Assembly: GCA_900155405.1 (NCBI GenBank)
Contig: LT700188.1
Coordinates: 310,001-374,000, forward strand
Direction: 5' to 3'
Length of the DNA: 64,000 nt
Source of the DNA: Negativicoccus massiliensis
GTDB lineage: Bacteria > Bacillota > Negativicutes > Veillonellales > Negativicoccaceae
The notes beneath the pieces are model-generated. The model saw only the letters and a list, made by a program, of their open reading frames with translations, had not been told where the DNA came from and searched no databases. Positions 34,980-44,171 of this stretch are shown piece by piece; position 1 is the first letter of the stretch; every line of letters begins with the position of its first letter. The position numbers and the translations under genes are program-made.

Positions 34980-36712
34980 GATTCCAACAACTCCCGGAAG
35001 TACCCTGATGTATTTGCCAACTCCTGATAAGTACCGATCTGAATGATTCGACCTTCCCGAAATACATAAATACGGTCCGCATTCCGAATCGTCGACAAAC
35101 GATGTGCAATCAAGAGAATCGTACGTTCACCGCGGATTCCGGCCAATGATTTTTGAATTCTTTCTTCCGTAGCACTATCCATATTTGCGGTCGCTTCATC
35201 CAAAACTAACACCGGATACCGTCTCGCCATCACACGGGCTAACGATAGCAACTGCCGTTCCCCCGCCGAAAAAAAACTCCCCAGATATCCTGACTGGGTA
35301 TAAATGCCTTGCGGTAATTGTTGAATTTCATCCCAAAGATTTACTTTTTTCAAAGCATGAACAATCCGCTCAGGTGTTAACTTCGGATTATGTAAACTGA
35401 TATTTTCCGCTACCGTGCCTTTAAACAGATGCTGATTTTGAAAAACGTAACCCAAAAGTGTACGTGTGGAGGCGATCGAATAATCTTCAATCGGTTTGCC
35501 GTTCAAAAGAATACGTCCCCGTTGCGGAGTATACATGCGCAACGCAAGCGACATCACTGTCGTTTTACCTGCCCCCGAAGTACCCGCGATGCCTACCAAC
35601 TCTCCGTTATCCACGTGAAAAGAAATATCTTTCAATACCCATTTTTCCTCGTCACCATAGTGGAACCAGACATTCTCAAACTCCAAGGATCTGAACGGCT
35701 CATCAAAATCCGGACGATCGTCAATTTCCGTCCCACTTGTTTGCGCCCACAATTCGCCTACGCGGTCGGCCCCCGCCAAAGCTGACTGCAAGGTATTGTA
35801 GCGTTCTGCCATACCGCGAACGGGAGCGAAAAACTTCTCAATATACTGAATAAAAACAAACACCAGTGCCGCATCCGTAATATCGACGGCAAAATTGGTA
35901 TAGCCTAAAATCATGACCACACAAATAAAATAAGCAAAATCTACAAATGGTCGAAAAACGGAAAATGTACGGACTTCCTGAATTCCCGCCGTGACATAAG
36001 CCTGATTGATCATGTCGTACTCTCTAATGACTGCTTTTTCTGCATTGTATGACTTGACAATCATGATGCCGCTCATCGCTTCCTGAATAAAGCTGTTGGA
36101 AACGGAAATACAAGAACGTACTTTGCGATACGCGCGACGACTGTATTGCCGGAAAATGTATATCGCGATCCCCAGCAAAATCATCACCGTCAGCGATGTC
36201 AGCGCAAGTCGCATGTGCATTTGCAACAAAATCACAATGATGCCGATCATCATTAAAAAGTCACTGCAAAAAGGAATTAAAACCTCGATAAAAAGAGCTC
36301 GAATCGCATCCGTATCATTGGTTACCTTGGTGACCAAATTACCGGTTTTATACTGCTTTAGCGAACTTTCCGACTGCACTAAAATGCGTTCGAATACCTC
36401 TTGACGAATACGATAAATAATATTTTGTCCCACATATTGCAGAGAATAATTCAACGCATATAAAAGTCCGACGCTCAAAAATACTGTTGCCAAATACAGC
36501 CAACCTATCCTGTATAGGACATTAAGATCGTTGACGGGGAATACATCACTGATCGTGTATTTCAACAAGTACGGACGTAAGAGGTCAAGCCCTACCGTCA
36601 TTGCCACCAGTATGCCGGCCAATATCCACCAACCGTGATACGGTTTTGCATAAGTAAGCAGGAGCCGGAGTTGCTTTAAATCGCGGCGATTTTTTCGTTT
36701 TTTATTCGCCAT
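34976..36712 (-). CDS. ABC exporter half, catalytically complete NBD
   Basis: 578 residues: six membrane segments (about 25-320) and a nucleotide-binding domain with Walker A GTSGAGKTT, signature FSAGERQ, Walker B VLVLDEAT with the catalytic Glu, and switch histidine in IAHRLST. With the gene just upstream it forms a heterodimeric type-IV exporter of the TM287/288 or BmrCD kind, moving drugs, lipids or peptides. Substrate unknown. Confidence 0.92.
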   Translation of the reverse strand: MANKKRKNRRDLKQLRLLLTYAKPYHGWWILAGILVAMTVGLDLLRPYLLKYTISDVFPVNDLNVLYRIGWLYLATVFLSVGLLYALNYSLQYVGQNIIYRIRQEVFERILVQSESSLKQYKTGNLVTKVTNDTDAIRALFIEVLIPFCSDFLMMIGIIVILLQMHMRLALTSLTVMILLGIAIYIFRQYSRRAYRKVRSCISVSNSFIQEAMSGIMIVKSYNAEKAVIREYDMINQAYVTAGIQEVRTFSVFRPFVDFAYFICVVMILGYTNFAVDITDAALVFVFIQYIEKFFAPVRGMAERYNTLQSALAGADRVGELWAQTSGTEIDDRPDFDEPFRSLEFENVWFHYGDEEKWVLKDISFHVDNGELVGIAGTSGAGKTTVMSLALRMYTPQRGRILLNGKPIEDYSIASTRTLLGYVFQNQHLFKGTVAENISLHNPKLTPERIVHALKKVNLWDEIQQLPQGIYTQSGYLGSFFSAGERQLLSLARVMARRYPVLVLDEATANMDSATEERIQKSLAGIRGERTILLIAHRLSTIRNADRIYVFREGRIIQIGTYQELANTSGYFRELLES

Positions 36713-36715
36713 CCT

Positions 36716-38446
36716 CTATGCCTCCTGCTGATGATACAAAACATAATATTCACCGCGCCGATTCCACAGCTCCTCATGGGTACCCTGTTCAACAATGCGT
36801 CCATCCTTAAAAACAAAAATAATATCGGCATCACGCAAGGCATCAATGCGCTGGGAAATAAAAAGTATCGTATATTGTCGACGCAGTTTTAAAATACTTT
36901 CCTCAATCATCGCCGCCGTTTGAAAATCGAGCGCCGAAAAAACATCATCTAAAAGTAGCAGAGGTGCACGTTTATACAAAGCGCGAGCAATTCCGATACG
37001 CTGTCGTTGTCCACCGGACAAATCCGTACCGGCCTCCTGTAATTTGCTGCTCGGCCCCTGCAAGCGGTCCTGTAAAGAAAGGGAAATCGCTGTATCATCC
37101 ATTAATTGTTGAACATAGTCCATATCCTGATCCTGCGCGGATTCGGGAAAAGTGATGTTATCGGCTACCGTTTTTGAAAAGAGAATTTGCTCCTGTGGCA
37201 CAAATCCGCTTAACGCGCGCAAGTCTTCTAAACAATACGAACGCACATCTTTATCATTAATAAACAACGTACCTGAAGGCGGATTGTATAAGCGAAGCAA
37301 CAATTTGAAAAATGTGGTCTTCCCGCTCCCCGGGGCCCCAACAAGCCCAACAAATGCCCCTTCGGGAATGGTTAGATTCACATCACAAAGCGCTGGCGTG
37401 TCGGCTCCCGGATAGGTAAAGGTAAGGTCTTCTGCGCGAACCTTTGCTTGTGCAGGCACACTGTCTCGACGACCAGCGCAGTCATCCGTTGCCTGTTCTT
37501 CGGACCAGTCAAAATACTCACGCAAACGATCATACGAGCCCAACGCCCGATTCATCACTGCAATCAAGCCACCGACTCCCATCGTGGCCATGATCAGCAT
37601 ACCGATATACCCGTTAATTGCAACAAAGTCACCGACAGAAATTTCACCGTTGATAACCAGTCCGCCACAGATAAAAAACGAAAATGCATAACAAATCATC
37701 GGTAAAACGCGCATCATCGGTATAAATACAGCTTGCACGCGGGCAAGCGATAAGTTACCCTGCATATTTTCTTCATTTAACGTGGCAAAATATCGTGCCA
37801 CGGATGTTTCTTCGACAAGACTTTTAACGATAGGCAGACCGAGAAATAATTCCTGCGTATATTCGGTCAGATTACTGAACAGGTCCTGCACGTACCGGAA
37901 CCGCTTGCGTACTACACGTCCGAGTAAAATTGCTGTCAGCAAAATTAACGGCATCGGTAGTAAAACACGTAACGCTAACTCTAATGTGATTTGAGTCGCC
38001 ATCATCCAAAGCGCCAAACCGTTTAAAAAAATTGCATCCACCAAGAGCAACATTCCCAAACCAAATGCAATACGGATAGAGGTTACGTCATTGATGAGTA
38101 AAGCCATGATCTTACCGGGACCATGCTTTTCGTAAAATTGCACCGGTAATCGGATGGATTTTTTGACAATCGCATCCCGCATTAAATATTCACTTTTGCG
38201 CATTTGACCGAGAATGCAAAGACGATAGCCAAATTTGCACACTAAAATCGCCAGCCCCAACAGCAAAATTTTGCCCACATAGCTGGCGAGATATGTTTTT
38301 CCTAAACTGATATCATCTATCGCGGCCCCCAGTAATTTAGGCACCCATAATTGCAATGCATCCACTGCAATTAAAAGTAAAATACCCAAAAAGTAGACTG
38401 GAAAATGCGGCCACAAAAACCGCTTAAAAAATTGTCGATAATTCAT
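36716..38446 (-). CDS. ABC exporter half, degenerate NBD
   Basis: 576 residues: membrane domain (about 15-310) and ATPase with Walker A GAPGSGKTT, a good signature LSGGQRQ, but Walker B LLLLDDVFSALD with Asp in place of the catalytic Glu, and Gln in place of the switch His (ISQRIDA). That is the non-catalytic partner of a heterodimer. ATG 38446 is chosen: AAGGAG lies 6 bases before it. First gene of the long operon down to thrB; TACAAT lies about 25-30 bases ahead without a good -35. Confidence 0.92.
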   Translation of the reverse strand: MNYRQFFKRFLWPHFPVYFLGILLLIAVDALQLWVPKLLGAAIDDISLGKTYLASYVGKILLLGLAILVCKFGYRLCILGQMRKSEYLMRDAIVKKSIRLPVQFYEKHGPGKIMALLINDVTSIRIAFGLGMLLLVDAIFLNGLALWMMATQITLELALRVLLPMPLILLTAILLGRVVRKRFRYVQDLFSNLTEYTQELFLGLPIVKSLVEETSVARYFATLNEENMQGNLSLARVQAVFIPMMRVLPMICYAFSFFICGGLVINGEISVGDFVAINGYIGMLIMATMGVGGLIAVMNRALGSYDRLREYFDWSEEQATDDCAGRRDSVPAQAKVRAEDLTFTYPGADTPALCDVNLTIPEGAFVGLVGAPGSGKTTFFKLLLRLYNPPSGTLFINDKDVRSYCLEDLRALSGFVPQEQILFSKTVADNITFPESAQDQDMDYVQQLMDDTAISLSLQDRLQGPSSKLQEAGTDLSGGQRQRIGIARALYKRAPLLLLDDVFSALDFQTAAMIEESILKLRRQYTILFISQRIDALRDADIIFVFKDGRIVEQGTHEELWNRRGEYYVLYHQQEA

Positions 38447-38497
38447 CACTCACTCCTTACGTACAATTATTGTAACATATTCCTTATGCCTCTATTA

Positions 38498-38530
38498 AAA
38501 AGAAGCTGAGACAATGTCTCAGCTTCTTTT
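38498..38530 (-). terminator. Terminator after the glutamine synthetase gene
   Basis: Fifteen-base arms 38498-38512 and 38516-38530 (GAAGCTGAGAC/GTCTCAGCTTC) with a three-base loop, 5 bases from the stop codon. Confidence 0.9.
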
Positions 38531-38534
38531 GATG

Positions 38535-40439
38535 TTAAAAAATATTTTCTTTGTACGTATGGTAAAGATCATCCAACTCCTGTAACTTTTTATCCATTTC
38601 AATCTGCAGCACGGAGGCCTGCTCATAATCGTTCTCCACCAGCAACGAGCGGATTTGTGTGAAAATACTCTTCTTTCCGATATCGTCTTTCGCAAGTTCG
38701 TTACGACGGGCAACAATCTCTTCCCACCGCTTGCGATCCAATTCATTGTCTGCCGGCAATTCTCGATATGAGCACAAACGGTGCATTGCTTCATTAATGA
38801 TACGATTGTGCAATTCCAGTTTCCAACGATTGACGACCCCGGTCAGGAACGATTCCATCAGTCGCTTCGAGAACGCATCTCCTGCTGCTAAAGCCTCCTG
38901 CTTATCAGGATTCTCGCGCAACATTTTGATGTTTTCCCAAACGGTTGCCGGCGGACGCGAGAAATGATGCTGACGTTCCTCTTCGGTGAACATTTCAAAG
39001 ACATCTTCTTCACTGCGATACGCCCGGTCTTTTTCCAAATAGTCTGCGTCATCTCCCGGCGCTTTCGACAATTCTGCCAACAACTCATCGGTTGTTTTAC
39101 CGCTCGTCACAGCATATTTAATACCGTCCAGCGCAGCGAGATAGCACAAGGCAATGCAAGTATATGTATTCGTGTACGGATTCGGTGCACGCAGTTCAAA
39201 TCGAGTGGCCAGCGGGTTCTTAAGATCACGAATCAAACCGACTAAAATGGTGCGATTTCGTGACGGAATCGCCGGCGCCTGACCGAGGGATGTAACAATA
39301 CAAACCGGCGCTTCAAAGCCCGGCTGCAAACGATTTAACGCATCCGTTGTAGAGCTGATGAACGGATTCATTGCTTCGTAGTTTTTCAAAATGCCCATGA
39401 TCGCACCGTAACCAAGTACGCTCACAAAATCTTCTTTCATGTCCTTCGGCGCAAATAGATTGATTACTTTGCCCGATTTCATTTTTGCGGACAGTCCGAT
39501 ATGTGTATGCTTACCACTGCCGGCGACACCGTGAATCGGTTTCGCTTTAAACGTGACTTCCAAGCCGTGTTTACGAAATGTTTCGCGAATAACAATACGA
39601 GCTTCCAATTCGTTATCCGCAGTCTGCAACGGGCTGGACGAGAATTTCCAGTCGATTTCCAGCTGCTCCAGAATATTTATGAGGCGTCCGTTGTCATCAA
39701 TGCGCGGTTTTACCCCGCCCACTTCTTTATGCCCCATTTCAGGCTGTAGACCTAACTTTTTCAACAATTCAATGGATTCTTCCATCGCAGTGCGAACCGC
39801 TCCATGGGTTCGTTGCCAGTATTGTTCTTTCATACGTTGCGACACCGACAATGCACGGCTATCGATCGGCTGACTCGGCGTTTTTACCCAAAATTCAAGT
39901 TCGGTCGCTGTGGTAAATAGAAGTTCGTCAATGTCTTTAACATTAACGTGCTCCATACCCGGAACCGTATACGTCGAAAGTAAATCTAAAATTTCCTGTT
40001 CAACATATGCAATACTGCGTTTCAATATCGAACGGGCATCCACCATTTCTTCATTGTGGATCAAAAAGGCCGGAATGCGGAGCGTCCCAATCGGCTTCCC
40101 CGTTTGCGGATCCAGATGATCGTAATTGTAGTCGACCACCCAATTTACATCCGGATCGGCGATCATATCGATTCGAGCATTATTCAGTGTAGCAATCGTG
40201 GGGAGAACCACCGACGAGCCATCGGTTTGTACTGCATCGCCGGAGAAAAAGTCATTATAATTTTTAAAAAACAATTCAATCGGAATACGCTCATCTGTAT
40301 CATTGCCGGCCATATCAATCCCGACAATGGAAACGTATTGAATCTCTGGATACTGTGCTAATAACGACAATACGCCTTCTTTACCGTATTTGCCTGCGGG
40401 AATGACATAAAGCAGTTCTTCATCGCGTAACATGTTCAT
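38535..40439 (-). CDS. glnA: Atypical long glutamine synthetase
   Basis: ATP-dependent amidation of glutamate. 634 residues, well above GSI (about 440-470) and below GSIII (about 700). GSI-type motifs are in order: DGSS (73-76), ELEF (about 179-183), KPIHGVAGSGKHTH ending near 313, SRNRT (393-397) and RFELRAPNP (413-421). The GSI adenylylation site is not seen. About 170 residues follow the LAALDGI helix, the last part helical and probably coiled coil. ATG 40439 has GAGGAGG upstream. It lies after a strong hairpin. From memory, enzymes like this occur in Negativicutes. Confidence 0.88.
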   Translation of the reverse strand: MNMLRDEELLYVIPAGKYGKEGVLSLLAQYPEIQYVSIVGIDMAGNDTDERIPIELFFKNYNDFFSGDAVQTDGSSVVLPTIATLNNARIDMIADPDVNWVVDYNYDHLDPQTGKPIGTLRIPAFLIHNEEMVDARSILKRSIAYVEQEILDLLSTYTVPGMEHVNVKDIDELLFTTATELEFWVKTPSQPIDSRALSVSQRMKEQYWQRTHGAVRTAMEESIELLKKLGLQPEMGHKEVGGVKPRIDDNGRLINILEQLEIDWKFSSSPLQTADNELEARIVIRETFRKHGLEVTFKAKPIHGVAGSGKHTHIGLSAKMKSGKVINLFAPKDMKEDFVSVLGYGAIMGILKNYEAMNPFISSTTDALNRLQPGFEAPVCIVTSLGQAPAIPSRNRTILVGLIRDLKNPLATRFELRAPNPYTNTYTCIALCYLAALDGIKYAVTSGKTTDELLAELSKAPGDDADYLEKDRAYRSEEDVFEMFTEEERQHHFSRPPATVWENIKMLRENPDKQEALAAGDAFSKRLMESFLTGVVNRWKLELHNRIINEAMHRLCSYRELPADNELDRKRWEEIVARRNELAKDDIGKKSIFTQIRSLLVENDYEQASVLQIEMDKKLQELDDLYHTYKENIF

Positions 40440-40455
40440 TTGGTTCCTCCTCAAT

Positions 40456-40488
40456 AAAAAGACCTCAACACGATATCGAGTTGAGGTC
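40456..40488 (-). terminator. Terminator or attenuator in front of glnA
   Basis: Nine-base arms 40461-40469 and 40480-40488 (GACCTCAAC/GTTGAGGTC), with an inner CGATATCG, then TTTTTA on the minus strand. The glnA ribosome site begins a few bases later, so no promoter fits between hairpin and gene. Either glnA depends on readthrough or the promoter overlaps the hairpin or the end of yqeY. Confidence 0.8.
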
Positions 40489-40505
40489 CCCATTGACCGA
40501 ATATT

Positions 40506-40961
40506 CTATTTATTGCTGGCCAACCACTCACGTACAGCTTGGTTGACTACTTTGCCATCTGCCCGGCCTTTTAACCGAGGCATAACAGCTTTCATCAAAG
40601 TCCCTATATTACGTTCTTCAGGTGCTAATCGGGAAGCGGTTTCGGCAACAATGCTACCCACTTCTTCTGCACTGACAGGCTGCGGCAAATAGCGACTCAA
40701 TACTTCAATCTCTGCTTTAGTTTGCGTGATCAGATCATGACGATCTGATTTTTCAAACTCCGCCAAAGAGTCTTTCCGGAGTTTCATTTCTTTCGCTAAA
40801 ATACCGATGACATCTTCTTCTGCTAAAGGAGTGGAGCTGTCAATCTCAGCATTTTTAATCGCGGCGCGAGCCATGCGGATGACCGAGAGTGCAAGCTTGC
40901 CATCTTCTTTGGCCTTCATGGCCTCTTTCATGTCACGCTGCAGGGTTTCTTGAATGGTCAT
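40506..40961 (-). CDS. yqeY: GatB/YqeY domain protein
   Basis: 151 residues of the YqeY family, the helical tail domain of the GatB amidotransferase as a free protein. It starts TIQETLQRDMKEAMKAKE and carries the EIEVLSRYLPQPVSAEE block. It may help tRNA-dependent amidation; the role is not settled. It follows rpsU, the usual Firmicutes order. Confidence 0.93.
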   Translation of the reverse strand: MTIQETLQRDMKEAMKAKEDGKLALSVIRMARAAIKNAEIDSSTPLAEEDVIGILAKEMKLRKDSLAEFEKSDRHDLITQTKAEIEVLSRYLPQPVSAEEVGSIVAETASRLAPEERNIGTLMKAVMPRLKGRADGKVVNQAVREWLASNK

Positions 40962-40978
40962 CAGCTTTCACCTTCTCG

Positions 40979-41155
40979 TTATTTGAATTTACGTTTTCTG
41001 GCCGCTTCCGATTTCTTTTTACGACGAACGCTCGGCTTTTCATAATGTTCGCGTTTTCTTACTTCAGAAAGAACCCCGGCTTTTTGGCAGGAACGTTTGA
41101 ATCTGCGAAGAGCACTATCGAAAGACTCGCCCTTTTTAACTCTGATTTCAGACAT
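40979..41155 (-). CDS. rpsU: 30S ribosomal protein S21
   Basis: 58 residues with the family N-terminus [20 protein letters not shown] and a basic tail. The ATG at 41155 has GGAGGGA upstream. It has its own consensus promoter at the end of the HIT gene. Confidence 0.96.
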   Translation of the reverse strand: MSEIRVKKGESFDSALRRFKRSCQKAGVLSEVRKREHYEKPSVRRKKKSEAARKRKFK

Positions 41156-41206
41156 TGATATCCCTCCCTCCAAATAGTCTTATGGGGTGCAATTGCACTA
41201 ATTAAA

Positions 41207-41235
41207 ATTATAAGCCCCGATGCTGCATTTGTCAA
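41207..41235 (-). promoter_or_regulatory. Consensus promoter of rpsU-yqeY
   Basis: Minus-strand TTGACA (41230-41235), 17-base spacer, TATAAT (41207-41212): a perfect sigma-A/sigma-70 match. The -35 includes the TGA stop of the HIT gene. Confidence 0.9.
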
Positions 41236-41585
41236 TCTGCAAACGGAGGCCAACCTAACGCCTTACCGCCGATTATGTGCGCATGAAAATGGGGTACCGT
41301 CTGACCACCGTCAGCACCTGTGTTGATAACGACACGATAGCCGTTTTCGGTAAGACCGAGTTGGCTTGCCACCGTTTGTACGGTGCTGAAAAAATGTGCG
41401 AATTGGTCTTCCGTTTCGGCATCCGTAATTTGATTGATGCTTTGAACATGTTGTTTAGGTACCACCAAAACATGTACCGGTGCCGTTGGCGCAAGGTCAT
41501 TGAAGGCAACAAAATCATCATTTTCAAAAACTTTCGAACTGGGAATCGTACCGTTTGCAATTTGACAAAAAATACAGTCTTCCAT
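41232..41585 (-). CDS. HIT family nucleotide-binding protein
   Basis: 117 residues with the zinc-type N-terminus CIFCQIANG and the histidine triad HFHAHIIGG. HINT-type members hydrolyse nucleoside phosphoramidates. Two bases after mtaB. Confidence 0.94.
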   Translation of the reverse strand: MEDCIFCQIANGTIPSSKVFENDDFVAFNDLAPTAPVHVLVVPKQHVQSINQITDAETEDQFAHFFSTVQTVASQLGLTENGYRVVINTGADGGQTVPHFHAHIIGGKALGWPPFAD

Positions 41586-41587
41586 GG

Positions 41588-42898
41588 TTACCCCTCCTCG
41601 ATTCTTTCTCCGATCAACATGGCTCCGTCGTCAGAGACGACTCGTGTCGAACAAATCATACCTGCTTTCAGCCCCTCGCCTTTGATTTTTAGCTGACAAT
41701 AATGAGGTGTAAAGCCTTTCCATGCACCATCTTCCGTTTCTTGTTCCAATAAAATATTCGTGGTTTTCCCGATAAAAGAGCGCCGGTAATCAGTGGCCGT
41801 TTGCTCCGCCACTTTTTCCGCGGCATGCACTCGCTCCTTTTTAACCGCTTCAGGAACTTGATCCGGAAACGTCGCTGCCGCAGTACCGTTTCGTTTGGAA
41901 TATGGAAACACATGTACACCTGCAAAATGCAACTTTTTCAACGTTGCCATCGTTTCCGTAAAAAGTTCTTCCGTTTCGCCGGGAAAGCCTACGATTAAGT
42001 CAGTCGTAACTGCCAAATCGGGAATTCTTGCACGTAATGATGAAATAAGATCCACATATTCTTGCAGATGATAATGACGGCGCATTTTTCGTAAAATTTC
42101 TTCCGATCCCGATTGCAAGGGCAAGTGCAGGTGTGGACATACACGTTCATTCATGGCAATCAGATTCACCAATTCTTCAGAAATTTCAACCGATTCAATG
42201 GAACCGAGTCGAATTCTTGAAATATGTGTACGCTCGAGCAGCATCTTGACAACGTCAGCCAAGTCTACTTGTCGTCCCAGGTCCACGCCGTAATTCCCCA
42301 AATGAATACCGGTTAAAACAACTTCTTTAAATCCTTGCTCATCCAATTTTTTAGCTTCATGATAAATATCTTCCACTCGTCTTGATTTCAATTTACCGCG
42401 CGTATAAGGAATAATGCAAAAGGCGCAATAATTGTTGCAACCTTCTTGAATTTTTAAGTATGAACGGGCACGATCGGAAGCCGGATGCGCCCAATTCAAT
42501 TCTTCGAATTGACTCGTTTCAAAAATATCATGCACTGCATTATGCGCTTGTGAGGAAGATCCGTACGTCTCAATCAAATCGACCACCTTGGCTCGATCCT
42601 GCGTACCGACAATCAGATTAACCCCGTCAATTTGTTGAATTGTTTTCGGATCCAGTTGTGCATAGCAACCTGTCACAATAATTTTTGTCTGCGGATTCAA
42701 GCGTTTGGCACGACGAATCATTTGACGCGATTTGCGTTCACCGATATGCGTTACCGAACAGGTATTAATGACACAAATATCCGCTTTGTCTTTCGCAGAT
42801 ACCTCTTCATATCCGCGCGCCAAAAAAAGGCTGCGCATCGCATCGGTGTCATATTGATTTACTTTACAACCCAGGGTTAAAAACGAAACTGTCTTCAA
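41588..42898 (-). CDS. mtaB: tRNA threonylcarbamoyladenosine methylthiotransferase
   Basis: Radical-SAM enzyme making ms2t6A at tRNA position 37. 436 residues: an N-terminal UPF0004 domain with cysteines in LGCKVNQYD, INTCSV and GCYAQ; the radical-SAM CNNYCAFCIIPYTRG; and a C-terminal TRAM domain. The start is a TTG at 42898 with GAGAGG upstream. Its own promoter lies at 42937-42965. Confidence 0.95.
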   Translation of the reverse strand: MKTVSFLTLGCKVNQYDTDAMRSLFLARGYEEVSAKDKADICVINTCSVTHIGERKSRQMIRRAKRLNPQTKIIVTGCYAQLDPKTIQQIDGVNLIVGTQDRAKVVDLIETYGSSSQAHNAVHDIFETSQFEELNWAHPASDRARSYLKIQEGCNNYCAFCIIPYTRGKLKSRRVEDIYHEAKKLDEQGFKEVVLTGIHLGNYGVDLGRQVDLADVVKMLLERTHISRIRLGSIESVEISEELVNLIAMNERVCPHLHLPLQSGSEEILRKMRRHYHLQEYVDLISSLRARIPDLAVTTDLIVGFPGETEELFTETMATLKKLHFAGVHVFPYSKRNGTAAATFPDQVPEAVKKERVHAAEKVAEQTATDYRRSFIGKTTNILLEQETEDGAWKGFTPHYCQLKIKGEGLKAGMICSTRVVSDDGAMLIGERIEEG

Positions 42899-42936
42899 AT
42901 TGATTTCCTCTCCGTCGTAATTTAGTAATCTGATTC

Positions 42937-42965
42937 ATTGTAATGTTTTTTTACTTGTCATGCAA
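42937..42965 (-). promoter_or_regulatory. Promoter of mtaB
   Basis: Minus-strand TTGCAT (42960-42965), 17-base spacer, TACAAT (42937-42942). Confidence 0.75.
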
Positions 42966-42996
42966 GAAAAACGAGGCGCGGCCGCGTCTCGTTTTT
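42966..42996 (-). terminator. Terminator after dnaJ
   Basis: GC-rich hairpin AAAACGAGGCGCG/CGCGTCTCGTTTT with one G-U pair, 2 bases after the dnaJ stop. Confidence 0.85.
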
Positions 42997-42998
42997 TA

Positions 42999-44153
42999 CT
43001 AATTATTCAATTTATCCTTCAATTTATCGAAAAAAGATGGTTCTTCTTTATTGACTGTGCTGTCGCCCATGCACTCGCTGTATTTCAGCAAAGCCGCTCG
43101 CTGCTCGGAGGATAGACTGCGTGGTACACCAATTGTGACCCGTACATTTAAATCGCCTTTTCGATCGCTTCGCAACGATGGCAGTCCTTGACCGGAAAGA
43201 CGAAATGTCTTTCCTCCGGGAGTGCCGTGTGGAATTTTTAACTCCACTTTGCCGAACAGCGTGTCGAGCTGAAGTGTCCCCCCCATAGCGGCTGTCGGGA
43301 ACGAGATTTCCGCTTCACAAAAAAGATCCGCACCACGACGTTGGAAACGCGCATGTGGCTGAACATAGATATATACATATAAATCGCCCGTTTCCCCGCC
43401 GCGTTCACCCAAACCGCCTTCACCGGCCAAACGAATCCGCGAATCGGTGTCTACACCGGCTGGAATTTTCACGCGAAGCTTGCGTTTTTTCTGGACTTTA
43501 CCGCTGCCGCGACATTCATGACATGGAGATTCAACAACTTTTCCTCGACCTTGGCAACGCGAACAGGTATGCACACTCATCATTTGACCTAAGGGCGTAT
43601 TCCGTACGACTTGCTCCTGCCCGGTACCGTGACATTGCGGACATGTTTGCACGCTGGTTCCCGGTTCGGCACCATCGCCGTGACAATGGGGGCAAACCTC
43701 GTCTTTGACAATACTAAATTCTTTTTCTACGCCCACAGCGGCTTCTTCCAAAGTGATTTCCAAATCGTAGCGCAAATCCGCGCCGCGTATCGGCCCCGTT
43801 TGCCGAGCTGCACCACCGCCGAAAAAGCTGCCGAAGATGTCGCCCAGGTCACCGAATCCGCCAAATCCGCCTTGCGCTCCGCCGAAACCGCCGAAGCCAC
43901 CGAAGCCGCCCGTTTGACCGGCCTGCTGATACGCAGTATGACCAATTTGGTCATACTGCGCACGCTTGGATTCATCCGAGAGCGTTTCATAGGCTTCATT
44001 GACTTCTTTAAATTTGGCTTCCGCTGTTTTCGGATCATCCTTATTTAAATCAGGATGATATTTTCGAGCCATTTTGCGGTAAGCTTTTTTAATGTCATCG
44101 GCACTGGCGTCCTTATTGACCCCCAGTACGTCATAATAATTCTGATCGCTCAT
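42999..44153 (-). CDS. dnaJ: Chaperone DnaJ
   Basis: Co-chaperone of DnaK. 384 residues: a J domain with HPD (about 34-36), a Gly/Phe-rich linker with repeated GGFGGF, four CxxCxGxG zinc motifs ([32 protein letters not shown]) and the C-terminal substrate domain. Last gene of the hrcA operon. Confidence 0.98.
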   Translation of the reverse strand: MSDQNYYDVLGVNKDASADDIKKAYRKMARKYHPDLNKDDPKTAEAKFKEVNEAYETLSDESKRAQYDQIGHTAYQQAGQTGGFGGFGGFGGAQGGFGGFGDLGDIFGSFFGGGAARQTGPIRGADLRYDLEITLEEAAVGVEKEFSIVKDEVCPHCHGDGAEPGTSVQTCPQCHGTGQEQVVRNTPLGQMMSVHTCSRCQGRGKVVESPCHECRGSGKVQKKRKLRVKIPAGVDTDSRIRLAGEGGLGERGGETGDLYVYIYVQPHARFQRRGADLFCEAEISFPTAAMGGTLQLDTLFGKVELKIPHGTPGGKTFRLSGQGLPSLRSDRKGDLNVRVTIGVPRSLSSEQRAALLKYSECMGDSTVNKEEPSFFDKLKDKLNN

Positions 44154-44171
44154 GCCAAACTTCCTCTGTCA

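Noticed and set aside
43611-44048. + strand frame opposite dnaJ and the GGFGGF repeats there
   Set aside because: Antisense shadow; the repeats are the normal Gly/Phe linker of DnaJ.
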